Assembly (NCBI GenBank): GCA_938034905.1
Contig: CALHLF010000060.1
Location: forward strand, 1-32,067
Reading direction: 5' to 3'
DNA: 32,067 bases
From: an uncultured bacterium
Lineage (GTDB): Bacteria; Dictyoglomota; Dictyoglomia; Dictyoglomales; Dictyoglomaceae
Shown one piece after another: positions 1 through 10,044 of the stretch. Made by a program: the position numbers and the translations under genes. Below the pieces are notes generated by a model, which was not told where the DNA came from, did no database searches, and saw nothing but the letters and a program-made list of their open reading frames with translations. Position 1 is the first letter of the stretch. Each line of letters begins with the position of its first letter.

Positions 1-11
1 TTTTTATTAAC

Positions 12-17
12 TATAAT
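12..17 (+). promoter_or_regulatory. Possible -10 box before the pseudopilin gene
   Basis: A perfect TATAAT lies 17 nt before the TTG start of the pseudopilin gene. The -35 region would lie outside the window. A start site about 7 nt downstream would fall in or next to the GAGGGG ribosome binding site (22-27), so it is not certain that this box drives the gene. Confidence 0.3.
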
Positions 18-34
18 TTATGAGGGGATAAAAA

Positions 35-466
35 TTGAAAGATGGGTTTACGATTGTTGAAATCCTTGTTACCTTTGTAATTTTAGCAATTCTTATGGGG
101 GTAGGGGTGGGAAGTTATTTTTATTCCTTAGAAAAGGCAAGGGAAATTTCTGCAGAGGCAGGGCTTCGTCTTCTTCATGTTACCATAGAAATGTATGCTA
201 CAGATAATGAAGGAAGATATCCTACTGCAACAAGTCTTCATGAACTTTTGATGGCATTAAGAAATTACCTTGTGGATAGAGATCTTCCTGAAAATCCATA
301 TAATAATAAACCCTATAGAGATGATAACAATGACCATTATAAAATAACCTACACCTATGATCCCGGAGAGAATGCTTACACTTTAACGGTTATGAACAGA
401 AATAATACAAGAATTTTGCTTTTATTATCTAATAGAATAGTATTAAAGGATGGTTCTTCTCCGTAA
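35..466 (+). CDS. Type IV pilin-like / pseudopilin protein
   Basis: Secreted, membrane-anchored pilin-like subunit of 143 residues. The N-terminus is a classic prepilin signal: a very short leader MKDG, cleavage before Phe5, Glu at mature position 5 (FTIVE), then a hydrophobic helix to about residue 28 (ILVTFVILAILMGVGVGSYF). A polar helix and a small globular C-terminal domain without cysteines follow. This layout matches GspG-like pseudopilins, with YATDNEGRYPTATSL resembling the family's segment after the helix. The start is TTG, supported by GAGGGG at 22-27, 7 nt upstream, and because it gives the correct short leader. No prepilin peptidase or assembly ATPase is nearby, so whether it serves pili, secretion or DNA uptake cannot be told. 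Confidence 0.85.
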   Translation: MKDGFTIVEILVTFVILAILMGVGVGSYFYSLEKAREISAEAGLRLLHVTIEMYATDNEGRYPTATSLHELLMALRNYLVDRDLPENPYNNKPYRDDNNDHYKITYTYDPGENAYTLTVMNRNNTRILLLLSNRIVLKDGSSP

Positions 467-489
467 TTTTTAAGAAGGGAAGTGAATTT

Positions 490-888
490 ATGAAAGAAGA
501 CAAGTGGAAGAAGATTTGGGAAGATTTAAAGCCACAGATTAGTTCCTTTGCAAAGAAGGCAGGAGAAACTATTGTAGATTTAGCAAAAACCTTGGGAAAG
601 GAATCATGGAAATTAGCAAGAATTGGAGCATTGAAGGCAGAGATTTTAAGTTTAGAAAGCTCTATAAGGGATGTTTATAAAGATATTGGAGAGAAGGCAT
701 ATAATTTATATAAAGAGGGAAAAGAAGTTAATAAAGAAAGTTTCTTAGAATTCTTTAGTGAAATTGATAATTTAAATAAAAAGATAGAGGGAAAGAAGGA
801 AGAGATTAAAAAGATAGCAGAGGAAGAAAATCTTGAGCCAGAGGATATAGAAAAAATTCCTCCTTCAAAAGATGAAGAAAAAGATTAA
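490..888 (+). CDS. Small charged coiled-coil protein of unknown function
   Basis: A 132-residue, lysine- and glutamate-rich protein with no signal peptide or membrane segment. Residues 1-45 look like an amphipathic helical segment, residues about 50-110 are predicted coiled coil (heptad-like ILSLESSIRDVYKDIGEKAY and EIDNLNKKIEGKKEEIKKIAEE), and the tail is acidic. The part around residues 50-80 resembles small unannotated bacterial proteins that contain a conserved IGEK(A/V)Y element; this is a recollection. The start has a clear AAGAAGGGA ribosome binding site. The 3' end overlaps the radC start by 17 nt, so it is probably co-translated with radC. No function can be assigned. Confidence 0.7.
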   Translation: MKEDKWKKIWEDLKPQISSFAKKAGETIVDLAKTLGKESWKLARIGALKAEILSLESSIRDVYKDIGEKAYNLYKEGKEVNKESFLEFFSEIDNLNKKIEGKKEEIKKIAEEENLEPEDIEKIPPSKDEEKD

Positions 889-1555
889 AGACCTTCCAAA
901 GAACGAGAAGCCAAGAGAAAGGCTTCTTCATTATGGAAGTCAAAGTTTATCGGATTCAGAACTTCTTGCAATAATCTTAAGAACAGGAAGTAAAAATTTA
1001 TCAGTTTTAGATTTAGCCCAAAATATTTTAGCAGAGTTTGGAAGCTTAAAGAAGCTTTCAGAGATAGGAATTGGGGAGTTGGTAAAGTATCCAGGAATTG
1101 GAATAACAAAAGCAATTCAGATTAAAGCAAGTATAGAATTGGGAAGAAGAATATTCTTAGATAAAAGAGAATTTTTCCAAGAGAGTATTCAAAATCCAGA
1201 GACCGCATATAAACTTTTTCAAGAAGATTTTTTAGGTCTTTCTGAGGAACATCTCTTTTGTGCCTATCTTAATACAAGGAATCGTTGTTTAAATAAAAAA
1301 CTTATTGCAAAGGGAAATTTGAATATAGTCTATGCTCAGCCAAGGGAGATTTTAAAATATGCCCTCCAGGAAAATGCTGTAAAAATAATATTAGCCCATA
1401 ATCATCCTTCAGGTGATCTTATTCCCAGTGAAGAGGATATAATATTTACAAAGAGGGTGATAGAGGCAGGAAAAATTATTGGACTTGAAGTATTAGATCA
1501 TTTAATTATAGGAAATAGTGGATATTTGAGTCTGAAGGAGAAAAATTATATTTAA
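872..1555 (+). CDS. radC: RadC family JAB/MPN-domain protein
   Basis: RadC-family protein of 227 residues, the usual size. The N-terminal part (about 1-90) carries the helix-hairpin-helix region (LSDSELLAIILRTGS; KYPGIGITKAIQIKASIELG). The C-terminal RadC/JAB domain has the metalloprotease-like motif: His176-x-His178 in AHNHPSGD, then Ser186 and Asp189. The historical link of RadC to DNA repair is disputed, and the JAB fold suggests a metal-dependent hydrolase of unproven substrate. It overlaps the upstream gene by 17 nt and is followed after 2 nt by polA, so it opens a compact repair-rich operon. The start at 872 gives the typical KDLPKNEKPRERLL N-terminus. Confidence 0.92.
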   Translation: MKKKIKDLPKNEKPRERLLHYGSQSLSDSELLAIILRTGSKNLSVLDLAQNILAEFGSLKKLSEIGIGELVKYPGIGITKAIQIKASIELGRRIFLDKREFFQESIQNPETAYKLFQEDFLGLSEEHLFCAYLNTRNRCLNKKLIAKGNLNIVYAQPREILKYALQENAVKIILAHNHPSGDLIPSEEDIIFTKRVIEAGKIIGLEVLDHLIIGNSGYLSLKEKNYI

Positions 1556-1557
1556 TT

Positions 1558-4116
1558 ATGGAACAAAGAACCCTTTGGGAATTTGTGGAAGATAAAGAGG
1601 AAGAAAAAATCCTTGTTATTGATGCCTCCAGTATAATCTATAGAGTATATTATGCTCTTCCTTCCCTTAAAACTAAGGATGGAGAATTAACTAATGCTCT
1701 ATATGGATTCATAAGAATCTTTCTTAATGCTGTTGATGAATTTGAACCAAATTATTTAGCATCGGCCTTTGATCTTCCTCAACCTACCTTTAGACATAGG
1801 ATTTATAAAGAATATAAAGCTCAAAGACCAAGTATGGGGGATGATTTAAGAAGACAAATTCCTTGGATAAAGGAATTTCTAAGAATAATTGATATTCCTA
1901 TATTAGAAGAGCCTGGACTTGAAGCAGATGATTTAATTGCTACTATTGTTCACCAAAATAAAGATAAAAAAATATATATTCTTTCTGGTGATTTAGATCT
2001 TCTTCAATTGGTTTCAGAAAATTGCTTTCTCATTCATCCCCAAAGAGGAATTACAGAATTTGTCATATATGATGTTAATAAAGTGAAGGAAAGATTTGGA
2101 GTTTTGCCATGGAAATTGCCACTATTCAAAGTTTTAGTAGGAGATAATTCTGATAATATCCCAGGAGTTCCAGGAATTGGACCTAAAAAAGCAGTGAAAA
2201 TTTTGGAAAAAGTATCTACCTTAGAGACTTTAAAATATAAATTAAAGGACTTTGATGAGGATATAAGGAAAAGTATAGAGGAAAATTGGAATATTTTAGA
2301 GAGAAACATTAATTTAGTATCTTTACAAGTTTTACCAAAAAAAATTACTTTAAAACCCTATAATAAAAATGAGCTAAAGAATGAAAAACTATTAAAATTC
2401 TTGGAAAGATTTGAAATGAAAAGCCTAATTATAAAAATATTTCCAGAAGTAGAGACCCCTCAAATTGTTTTATCATCCCTCCCAGAAAATCTTGAAGAGA
2501 TGGTGAAAAGGGAAGGTATTTTTGCCTTTAAATTCTTAGGAGAGAAAAACTTAGAAGGACTTTCTCTTTCCTTTAGAGAAAAGGAAGGATTTTATCTCTC
2601 AAAGTTAGAATTGGAGAATTATAAAGATTTCTTGGAAAGAATTCTTACATCTTCAAGTATTAAAAAGATTGGATCCTATATTCAAAAGGATCTTTCCCTT
2701 TATCCTATAAAAATCAAAGGAGAAATTTTTGATGTAAGTCTTGCATCTTATCTCCTTAATCCAGAGAGGCAAAATCATTCCCTATCAGTTCTTATTGCAG
2801 AGTATTTTGGGGATACAAAGGCTCTTCCTCAAACTTATGCAGGATATCTTATTCCCTTAAGGGAAATACTTGAGAAAAGATTGTATCAAGAGGAATTAGA
2901 GAAGGTATTTTGGGAGATTGAGATTCCTCTGATACCTGTTCTTTCTTCTATGGAAAAATGGGGAATAAAGGTTGATCTTTATTATATAAATCAACTTTCA
3001 AAGGAGTGGGGAGAAAAACTTTTAAAGATTGAGGAAGAAATATATCAATTAGCAGGAACAAGATTTAATATCAATTCTCCTAAACAGCTTTCTGAGGTAC
3101 TCTACGAAAAATTAAAGCTTCCTACTGGAAAAAAGGGGAAAACTGGATATTCTACTTCTCAAGAGACTCTCCAAGAACTTATAAATTATCATCCCATTAT
3201 AAAGAAAATTTTGGAATATAGAGAATTTTATAAACTAAAAAGCACTTATGTAGATTCTATTCCAAATTTAATAAATCCGAAAACTCAACGGCTTCACAGC
3301 AGTTTTAATCCTACAGGTACTTCCACAGGAAGGTTAAGTAGTAGTGAGCCAAATCTCCAAAATATACCCATAAGAAGTGAAGAAGGAAAAAGGATAAGAA
3401 GAGCCTTTATCCCTGAGGAGGGATGTTATTTTATCTCCTTAGATTATTCTCAAATTGAATTAAGAATCTTAGCATATTTATCAGGAGAAGAAAAGTTAAT
3501 TAAATCCTTTTTAGAAGGTAAAGACATTCATAGAAGAACTGCATCGGAAATTTTTGGTATTCCCGAAGATGAAATAGATGATAATTTAAGATCTAAAGCA
3601 AAGGCTGTAAATTTTGGAATAATCTATGGAATTACTCCAAAAGGACTTTCTGAAGCTACAGGTCTTTCTTTGGAAGAATGTGAGAAATTTATAGAGAAAT
3701 ACTTTCAACATTATCCAAAGGTATATGAATATATTGAAAGATCTTTAAAAATTGCTCGAGAAAAGGGATATGTAAAAACAATATTCGGAAGAAAAAGATA
3801 TATTCCAGAGATAAATAGTGCCAATAGACAATTGAGACAACTTTCTGAAAGAATTGCTATAAATTCACCTATACAGGGTACTTCTGCTGATATTATTAAA
3901 CTCTCTATGATAGAGATTTATAAAGAATTGGAAGAAAGAAAGTTAAAATCAAGGATTCTTTTACAAATTCATGATGAGCTAATATTAGAGGTCCCTGAGG
4001 AGGAATTAGATTTTGTAGGGAAAATGGCAAAGGAGAAAATGGAAAATATAATTCATCTTTCTGTTCCATTGAAGGTAGAGATGTCTATCGGGAAAAATTG
4101 GGCAGAATTAAAATAG
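1558..4116 (+). CDS. polA: DNA polymerase I
   Basis: Family A DNA polymerase of 852 residues for gap filling and Okazaki-fragment maturation. Order: 5'-nuclease domain (about 1-290; VIDASSIIYR, GLEADDLIATI, SGDLDLLQLV, GDNSDNIPGVPGIGPKKA), a 3'-5' exonuclease-like domain (about 300-450), then the polymerase domain. Motif A is DYSQIELRILAYLSGE (Asp629), motif B is RSKAKAVNFGIIYG (Arg678, Lys682, Phe686, Tyr690), motif C is QIHDELILEV (Asp806). Phe686 is the position where Phe rather than Tyr discriminates against dideoxynucleotides. The exonuclease domain seems inactive: where exo I would read FDxE there is FAFKFL (322-327), and the exo III region reads TYAGYLIPL (426-434) without the YxxxD aspartate. 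This resembles Taq polymerase. It abuts coaE with no gap. Confidence 0.97.
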   Translation: MEQRTLWEFVEDKEEEKILVIDASSIIYRVYYALPSLKTKDGELTNALYGFIRIFLNAVDEFEPNYLASAFDLPQPTFRHRIYKEYKAQRPSMGDDLRRQIPWIKEFLRIIDIPILEEPGLEADDLIATIVHQNKDKKIYILSGDLDLLQLVSENCFLIHPQRGITEFVIYDVNKVKERFGVLPWKLPLFKVLVGDNSDNIPGVPGIGPKKAVKILEKVSTLETLKYKLKDFDEDIRKSIEENWNILERNINLVSLQVLPKKITLKPYNKNELKNEKLLKFLERFEMKSLIIKIFPEVETPQIVLSSLPENLEEMVKREGIFAFKFLGEKNLEGLSLSFREKEGFYLSKLELENYKDFLERILTSSSIKKIGSYIQKDLSLYPIKIKGEIFDVSLASYLLNPERQNHSLSVLIAEYFGDTKALPQTYAGYLIPLREILEKRLYQEELEKVFWEIEIPLIPVLSSMEKWGIKVDLYYINQLSKEWGEKLLKIEEEIYQLAGTRFNINSPKQLSEVLYEKLKLPTGKKGKTGYSTSQETLQELINYHPIIKKILEYREFYKLKSTYVDSIPNLINPKTQRLHSSFNPTGTSTGRLSSSEPNLQNIPIRSEEGKRIRRAFIPEEGCYFISLDYSQIELRILAYLSGEEKLIKSFLEGKDIHRRTASEIFGIPEDEIDDNLRSKAKAVNFGIIYGITPKGLSEATGLSLEECEKFIEKYFQHYPKVYEYIERSLKIAREKGYVKTIFGRKRYIPEINSANRQLRQLSERIAINSPIQGTSADIIKLSMIEIYKELEERKLKSRILLQIHDELILEVPEEELDFVGKMAKEKMENIIHLSVPLKVEMSIGKNWAELK

Positions 4117-4725
4117 ATGTTTATATTGGGGATTACTGGTGGAATTTCTTCAGGAAAAAGTCTTGTGATAAAGATCTTAAGAGAGCTTGGGATTTCTGTA
4201 ATTAGTGCAGATGAGATTGTGCACTCTCTCCTTTCCCAGCCATATTATCTTAATAAAATTAGAGAATCTTTTGGTAAAGAAGTTTTTGATGGGGAAGTTT
4301 TAAATAGAAAAAAGCTGGGAAGTATTATATTCAAATCAGAGGAAAAAAGAAGAATTTTAAATAATCTTTTGCATCCTCCTGTTCTTAAAATAATAAAGGA
4401 GGAAATAGAAAAAAACAGAGAAAGGAAAGGAATTTTAGCCTTTGAAATTCCTCTCCTTTTTGAAGTGGGAATTGAAAATTGGTTTGATGAGATATGGGTG
4501 GTTTATTGTCCCTTTGAGAAACAGATAGAAAGATTAATGAAAAGAGATAATATTTCCTACGAAGAGGCAATAAACAGAATAAATTCTCAATTGCCTTTAG
4601 AAGACAAAGTTAGAAGAGCAGATTATGTAATAGATAATTCTGGAAGCATGGAAAATACTATAAAACAAGTGAAGGAAAGGCTTTGTCATATAAAAAGAAT
4701 AGTTTATAATAATAAGAATGGATAA
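4117..4725 (+). CDS. coaE: Dephospho-CoA kinase
   Basis: Last step of coenzyme A synthesis: phosphorylates the 3'-hydroxyl of dephospho-CoA with ATP, in the cytoplasm. The 202-residue protein has the P-loop [11 protein letters not shown] at residues 5-15, the DEIV substrate segment ([11 protein letters not shown]), LHPPVLKII and [10 protein letters not shown], all typical of the family. ATG directly follows the polA stop codon with zero spacing. The association polA-coaE recurs in several bacteria (mutM/polA/coaE clusters), from memory. The last 15 residues are basic and probably disordered. Confidence 0.95.
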   Translation: MFILGITGGISSGKSLVIKILRELGISVISADEIVHSLLSQPYYLNKIRESFGKEVFDGEVLNRKKLGSIIFKSEEKRRILNNLLHPPVLKIIKEEIEKNRERKGILAFEIPLLFEVGIENWFDEIWVVYCPFEKQIERLMKRDNISYEEAINRINSQLPLEDKVRRADYVIDNSGSMENTIKQVKERLCHIKRIVYNNKNG

Positions 4726-4739
4726 AAAGGGTGATAAAA

Positions 4740-6728
4740 ATGTCTGGATTTATATTAGTTTCTGAATTTAAACCTTGCGGAGATCAGCCTCAAGCTATAG
4801 AAAAGCTTACTGAAGGTATCAAAAGGGGATATAAGTTTCAAACCTTAGTAGGGGTAACAGGTTCTGGAAAAACCTTTACCATGGCAAATATTATTGCTAA
4901 TGTTCAAAAACCTACATTAGTTATTGCTCCTAATAAAACTTTAGCAGCACAACTTTATGGTGAATTTAAAGAATTTTTCCCATATAATGCAGTGGAATAT
5001 TTTGTAAGTTATTATGATTATTATCAGCCTGAAGCCTATATACCTCAAACGGATACATATATTGAGAAGGATGCAGATATAAATGATAGAATTGATAGAT
5101 TGAGACATAGCACTACAAGTTCTCTATTAAGTAGAAGAGATGTGATAGTTGTTGCTAGTGTTTCTTGTATATATAGTCTTGGTTCTCCTGAAGATTACGA
5201 GCATATGGTATTTAGGGTAAGATTAGGGGAGGAATTTCAAAGGGATAGACTTTTAAGGAGATTAGTTAAGCTTCAATATCAGAGAAATGATTACGAATTT
5301 ATTAGAGGAAGATTTAGGGTAAGGGGAGATATAGTAGAAATATTTCCCATAGGATCTGAGACAGGAATAAGAATAGAATATTTTGGGGATTATGTTGAAA
5401 GAATATCAGAATTTGATCCTATTTCTGGAAAAAGAATAATAGATTTAAAAGAGGTTTGGATTTATCCTGCTACTCATTATGTGGCACCTCCTGAAAAAAT
5501 GGAAAAGGCTCTGGAGTCTATTAGAAAAGAATTAGAAGAAAGATTAGAAGAATTGAAAAATCAAGGGAAATTTTTAGAGGCAAAGAGATTAGAAGCAAGA
5601 ACCCTTTATGATTTGGAACTTTTACAGGAGATTGGATATTGTAAAGGAATAGAAAATTACTCAAGACATTTTGATGGAAGACTTCCCGGAGAACCCCCCT
5701 ATACCCTTCTAGATTACTTCCCTGATGACTATTTGTTGTTTATTGATGAATCTCATCTAACGATTCCTCAACTTAAGGGAATGTATCATGGGGATAGATC
5801 TAGAAAGTTCAATCTTGTAGAATATGGATTTCGTCTACCTTCCGCCTATGATAATCGTCCTTTAACCTTTGAAGAATTTTTAGAAAGAGTGAATCAGGTG
5901 GTTTTTGTTTCTGCAACCCCTGCAGAGTTTGAATTTTCTGTATCGGAACAGGTAGTGGAACAATTAATAAGACCAACGGGGCTTCTTGATCCAGAGATTG
6001 AGGTCCATCCTACAAAAGGGCAAATAGAGCATCTTATATCCCAAATAAAAGAAGTAGTAGGAAGAGGAGAAAGGGTTTTGGTAACCACATTAACAAAAAG
6101 AACTGCCGAGGATTTGGCAGAGTATCTTTCTGACCTTGGAATGAAGGTCACATATCTTCATTCGGAGATAGAGACCTTGGAAAGAACAGGAATTCTTCAG
6201 GACTTGAGAGCTGGAAAATTTGATGTCCTTGTGGGAATAAATCTCTTAAGAGAAGGATTAGATCTTCCTGAGGTATCTCTAATTGCTATATTAGATGCAG
6301 ATAGGGAAGGATTTTTAAGATCTGAAAGATCTTTAATACAGATCATGGGAAGAGCTGCAAGAAATGTAAATGGACGGGTAATAATGTATGCAGATACTAT
6401 TACAGAGTCTATGGAAAAAGCTATAGCTGAGACTAAAAGGAGGAGAAAAATTCAAATGGAATATAACGAGGCTCATGGGATTGTTCCAAGAAGTATAAAG
6501 AAATCTCTGAAAGAAGTATTTCAGTTTGCCGAAGCAGTTATGGAAAATAAGGTTGATTATAGAATCCTTTCTAAGGAGCTTGAAAAAGAAGAAATTGAGG
6601 AAATGATTTTGGAATTGGAAAAAGCTATGTATGAAGCTGCAGGAAATTTAGATTTTGAGAAGGCTGCCCAATTAAGGGATCAAATAAAGGAGTTAAAGAA
6701 TATTCTTAAGAAGAAAAGCCTCACATGA
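4740..6728 (+). CDS. uvrB: Excinuclease ABC subunit B
   Basis: Damage-verifying helicase-like subunit of nucleotide excision repair; it receives DNA from UvrA and later recruits UvrC. The protein has 662 residues from ATG 4740. This start is preferred over the in-frame GTG at 4731 because AGGGTG (4728-4733) sits about 6 nt before it as a ribosome binding site. Visible motifs: Walker A GVTGSGKT (38-45), beta-hairpin [12 protein letters not shown], Walker B DESH (336-339), helicase motif VI region ([12 protein letters not shown]) and a C-terminal UVR motif ([20 protein letters not shown]) for UvrC contact. The stop overlaps the uvrA start as ATGA, so the two subunits are translationally coupled. 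uvrC is not in the window. Confidence 0.97.
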   Translation: MSGFILVSEFKPCGDQPQAIEKLTEGIKRGYKFQTLVGVTGSGKTFTMANIIANVQKPTLVIAPNKTLAAQLYGEFKEFFPYNAVEYFVSYYDYYQPEAYIPQTDTYIEKDADINDRIDRLRHSTTSSLLSRRDVIVVASVSCIYSLGSPEDYEHMVFRVRLGEEFQRDRLLRRLVKLQYQRNDYEFIRGRFRVRGDIVEIFPIGSETGIRIEYFGDYVERISEFDPISGKRIIDLKEVWIYPATHYVAPPEKMEKALESIRKELEERLEELKNQGKFLEAKRLEARTLYDLELLQEIGYCKGIENYSRHFDGRLPGEPPYTLLDYFPDDYLLFIDESHLTIPQLKGMYHGDRSRKFNLVEYGFRLPSAYDNRPLTFEEFLERVNQVVFVSATPAEFEFSVSEQVVEQLIRPTGLLDPEIEVHPTKGQIEHLISQIKEVVGRGERVLVTTLTKRTAEDLAEYLSDLGMKVTYLHSEIETLERTGILQDLRAGKFDVLVGINLLREGLDLPEVSLIAILDADREGFLRSERSLIQIMGRAARNVNGRVIMYADTITESMEKAIAETKRRRKIQMEYNEAHGIVPRSIKKSLKEVFQFAEAVMENKVDYRILSKELEKEEIEEMILELEKAMYEAAGNLDFEKAAQLRDQIKELKNILKKKSLT

Positions 6729-9559
6729 GTGAAGAATATATAAGAATAAGGGGAGCAAGGGAACATAATCTTAAAAATATAAACTTAGATCTTCCAAGAA
6801 ACAAGTTGATTGTATTTACTGGTATTAGTGGATCTGGTAAATCTTCTTTAGCTTTTGATACTATATATGCAGAAGGACAAAGAAGATATGTAGAGTCCCT
6901 CTCTACATATGCAAGACAATTCTTGGGACAGTTAAATAAGCCTGATGTAGATATTATCGAGGGACTCTCTCCTGCTATATCTATTGATCAAAAAACTGTT
7001 ATTAAAAATCCAAGATCTACTGTGGGAACTGTAACAGAAATTTATGATTATTTAAGACTTCTTTTTGCAAATATAGGAAAACCTCATTGTCCCAATTGTG
7101 GTATTGAAATTTCTGCCCAAACTGTACAACAAATTGTGGATAAAATTTTAAGCTTTCCTGAAGGAAGAAGGATACAAGTCCTATCTCCAGTGGTAAGGGG
7201 AAGAAAGGGAGAGTATAAAAAGCTTTGGGAAAATCTTAGGAAACAAGGATTTTTAAGAGTTAAAGTGGATAATGAAACTTATTCCTTAGATGAAGATATT
7301 GAGCTGGATAAGAATAAAAAACATGATATTTCGGTTATTATCGATAGATTAATAATAAAGTCCGATATAAGAAGTAGATTGTTTGAAGCTATTGAGCTCT
7401 CTCTCAAATTAAGTGAAGGATTGGTATTAATAGAAGAATTAACCGATGAAGGGATAAAGGAGCATCTATTTAGTGAAAATTTTTCCTGCCCCCAATGTGG
7501 ATTTAGTTTTGGAGAAATAACTCCTCGACTCTTCTCCTTTAATAGTCCCTATGGAGCATGTCCCTCATGTTCTGGACTTGGAGGTAAAAAAGAATTTGAT
7601 CCTGATTTAATTTTAGATCTTGAAAAATCTATATTGAATGGAGGAATAATTCCTTGGGGAAGGGATATTTCCCCTTATTATAAGATTCTTTTGTCAAATT
7701 TAGGAAAAAAACTTGGTTTCTCTTTAGATATTCCTTTAAAATTCTTTTCCGAAAAACAAAAAAATGCATTATTATATGGGGTTCCCTTTCCTATCGAAGT
7801 GGAATATCCCGATTGGGATATATATGGATACAGGCACTTTGAAGGATTGATAAATATATTTATGAAAAGATATCAAGAAACAGAATCCGAAGAGTTAAAG
7901 GATTACTTTGAAAAGTTTATGATATTCTCTCCCTGTAGTGAATGTGGTGGAAAAAGATTAAAAAAGGAAGCATTGGCGATTACAGTGGGTGAGAAAAATA
8001 TTGCGGAGGTCTGTAGTTTAACCCTTTTAGAGCTTCGAGATTTTCTTAAAAATCTTGAACTTACTGAGAAAGAAAGAATCATAGCAGAACCAATATTAAA
8101 AGAGATTTTTCAAAGGGTAAGATTTCTAATAGAAGTTGGAGTAGATTATTTAACCTTAGATAGATCTGCAGATACCTTATCAGGAGGAGAGTCTCAGAGG
8201 GTAAGACTTGCTACCCAGATTGGTTCTGGGCTCGTAGGGGTTATTTATGTATTGGATGAACCAAGTATTGGACTTCATCCCAGAGATAATAAAAGATTAA
8301 TAGAAAATCTTAAAAATTTGAGAGATTTAGGAAATACTATATTAGTTGTGGAACATGATGAAGAAATTATAAGATCTGCAGATTTTATTGTGGATATAGG
8401 GCCTGGTGCAGGAGATCATGGTGGAGAGGTTGTTGTTGCAGGATCCTTGGAAAAAGTTTTATCCCATCCTACATCAATTACCGCTCAATATCTGAGGAAA
8501 GATAGGAAGATACCAATACCTAAGGAAAGAAGAAGGGGAAATTCTTATTGGCTTGAAATAAAGGGAGCCCGTGCAAGAAATCTTAAAAATATAGATGTGA
8601 AAATACCTTTGGGAACTTTTGTTTGTCTTACAGGGGTTTCAGGTTCTGGAAAAAGTACATTGGTGGAAGAAGTTATATATCCTGCTCTTCTTAAGGCAAT
8701 ATATGGTAAGAAGATCAAAGGGAAAAATTATGATGAGGTCTTAGGAGTAGAATATATAGATAAGGTTATTGTAATTGACCAATCTCCTATAGGAAGAACT
8801 CCAAGATCTAATCCTGCTACCTATACAGGAGTTTTTACAGAGATAAGAAACTTATTTGCAGAGCTTCCCGAATCAAAAATTAGGGGATATAAGCCAGGAA
8901 GGTTTAGTTTTAATGTTAAAGGGGGAAGATGTGAGGCATGTCATGGGGAAGGAATGGTAAAGGTTGAAATGCATTTTCTACCTGATATTTATATCCCTTG
9001 TGAGGTTTGTAAGGGGAAAAGATATAATAGTGAAACCTTAGAAATAACTTATAAGGGTAAAAATATAGCAGATGTCTTAGATATGAGTGTTGAATCTGCA
9101 TTAGAATTTTTTGATAAAATTCCTTCTATAAAAAGAAAACTTCAAACTCTATATGATGTAGGACTTTCTTATATAAAATTAGGACAACCAGCTACAACCC
9201 TTTCGGGTGGGGAAGCTCAAAGAATTAAATTAGCTGCTGAGCTATCAAAAAAAAGCACAGGAAGAACCTTCTATATATTAGACGAACCCACAACTGGTCT
9301 TCATTTTGCCGATGTGGAAAAACTTATTACTCTTCTTCATAGATTAGTAGATAGTGGTAATACTGTTTTAGTTATTGAACATAACTTAGAGGTTATAAAA
9401 ACTGCAGATTATATTATAGACTTAGGCCCTGAGGGGGGAGAAAGGGGAGGGGAAGTTATAGGTTGTGGGACTCCAGAAGAGATTGCAGAGATTCCCAATT
9501 CCTATACAGGACAATTTTTAAGAAAAATCCTTTCTTCAGAAAGGAAAATATATGTATGA
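6725..9559 (+). CDS. uvrA: Excinuclease ABC subunit A
   Basis: Damage-recognition ATPase of nucleotide excision repair; acts as a dimer that loads UvrB. It has 944 residues, the normal length, with two ABC modules: Walker A GISGSGKS (33-40) and GVSGSGKS (637-644), signatures [12 protein letters not shown] and [12 protein letters not shown], and Walker B segments [14 protein letters not shown] and [13 protein letters not shown]. Zinc-binding cysteines are visible as CPNC and CPQC..CPSC in the first half and CEAC..CEVC in the second. The ATG is in an ATGA overlap with the uvrB stop; its own stop overlaps the next gene's ATG in the same manner. Confidence 0.97.
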   Translation: MSEEYIRIRGAREHNLKNINLDLPRNKLIVFTGISGSGKSSLAFDTIYAEGQRRYVESLSTYARQFLGQLNKPDVDIIEGLSPAISIDQKTVIKNPRSTVGTVTEIYDYLRLLFANIGKPHCPNCGIEISAQTVQQIVDKILSFPEGRRIQVLSPVVRGRKGEYKKLWENLRKQGFLRVKVDNETYSLDEDIELDKNKKHDISVIIDRLIIKSDIRSRLFEAIELSLKLSEGLVLIEELTDEGIKEHLFSENFSCPQCGFSFGEITPRLFSFNSPYGACPSCSGLGGKKEFDPDLILDLEKSILNGGIIPWGRDISPYYKILLSNLGKKLGFSLDIPLKFFSEKQKNALLYGVPFPIEVEYPDWDIYGYRHFEGLINIFMKRYQETESEELKDYFEKFMIFSPCSECGGKRLKKEALAITVGEKNIAEVCSLTLLELRDFLKNLELTEKERIIAEPILKEIFQRVRFLIEVGVDYLTLDRSADTLSGGESQRVRLATQIGSGLVGVIYVLDEPSIGLHPRDNKRLIENLKNLRDLGNTILVVEHDEEIIRSADFIVDIGPGAGDHGGEVVVAGSLEKVLSHPTSITAQYLRKDRKIPIPKERRRGNSYWLEIKGARARNLKNIDVKIPLGTFVCLTGVSGSGKSTLVEEVIYPALLKAIYGKKIKGKNYDEVLGVEYIDKVIVIDQSPIGRTPRSNPATYTGVFTEIRNLFAELPESKIRGYKPGRFSFNVKGGRCEACHGEGMVKVEMHFLPDIYIPCEVCKGKRYNSETLEITYKGKNIADVLDMSVESALEFFDKIPSIKRKLQTLYDVGLSYIKLGQPATTLSGGEAQRIKLAAELSKKSTGRTFYILDEPTTGLHFADVEKLITLLHRLVDSGNTVLVIEHNLEVIKTADYIIDLGPEGGERGGEVIGCGTPEEIAEIPNSYTGQFLRKILSSERKIYV

Positions 9560-10044
9560 TAGGCATATTTCCTCTTATGGATGGCTATTTAGTAATAAAC
9601 TATGAAGGAAATATTATTAGGAAAATACAATGGCAAAAAGGATCTGTTAATGGAAATTTAAGTTTTCCCTTTTATGATCTTTTTAATTCCTACTTTAATG
9701 GAGAGAAAGTAGATTTTTCAAAAATTTTTTTAGATTTTTCTGGTATTTCTCCCTTTTATAAAAAGGTTTATGAGATGGCAAGAAAGATACCTCATGGTAA
9801 GATAACTTCTTATAAAATATTGGCAGAAAAGTTAGGCTGTAAAAGGGGAGCAAGAGTAGTGGGACAAGCAATTTCTAAAAATCCCTTCCTAATTATTGTG
9901 CCTTGTCATAGAATTATAAAAAGTAATGGAGAAATAGGAAATTTTGGCTTGGGAGAGGATTTTAAAAAATTTCTTTTAAAATTAGAAGGGATAGAGGAGG
10001 CAGAGAATGGAAAGATTCTTAGCTTTAGATATTGGTGGTACTAA
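9556..10044 (+). CDS. ogt: Methylated-DNA--protein-cysteine methyltransferase
   Basis: Direct-reversal repair protein that moves an alkyl group from O6-alkylguanine to its own cysteine. From ATG 9556 it has 162 residues. The active site is PCHR with Cys117, in [13 protein letters not shown]. The upstream winged-helix DNA-binding part reads [14 protein letters not shown], then [14 protein letters not shown]. The N-terminal 80 residues are a divergent ribonuclease-like domain. The reading frame is open upstream to 9463 inside uvrA, but ATG 9556 is chosen for its ATGA overlap with the uvrA stop and the AGAAAGGA ribosome binding site upstream. The 3' end overlaps the sugar-kinase gene by 38 nt. 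The symbol ogt versus adaB-like cannot be settled. Confidence 0.9.
   Translation: MIGIFPLMDGYLVINYEGNIIRKIQWQKGSVNGNLSFPFYDLFNSYFNGEKVDFSKIFLDFSGISPFYKKVYEMARKIPHGKITSYKILAEKLGCKRGARVVGQAISKNPFLIIVPCHRIIKSNGEIGNFGLGEDFKKFLLKLEGIEEAENGKILSFRYWWY

Noticed and set aside
9463-9555. Upstream extension of the ogt frame
   Set aside because: The extension lies wholly inside uvrA in another frame, and ATG 9556 forms an ATGA overlap with the uvrA stop with a ribosome binding site upstream.
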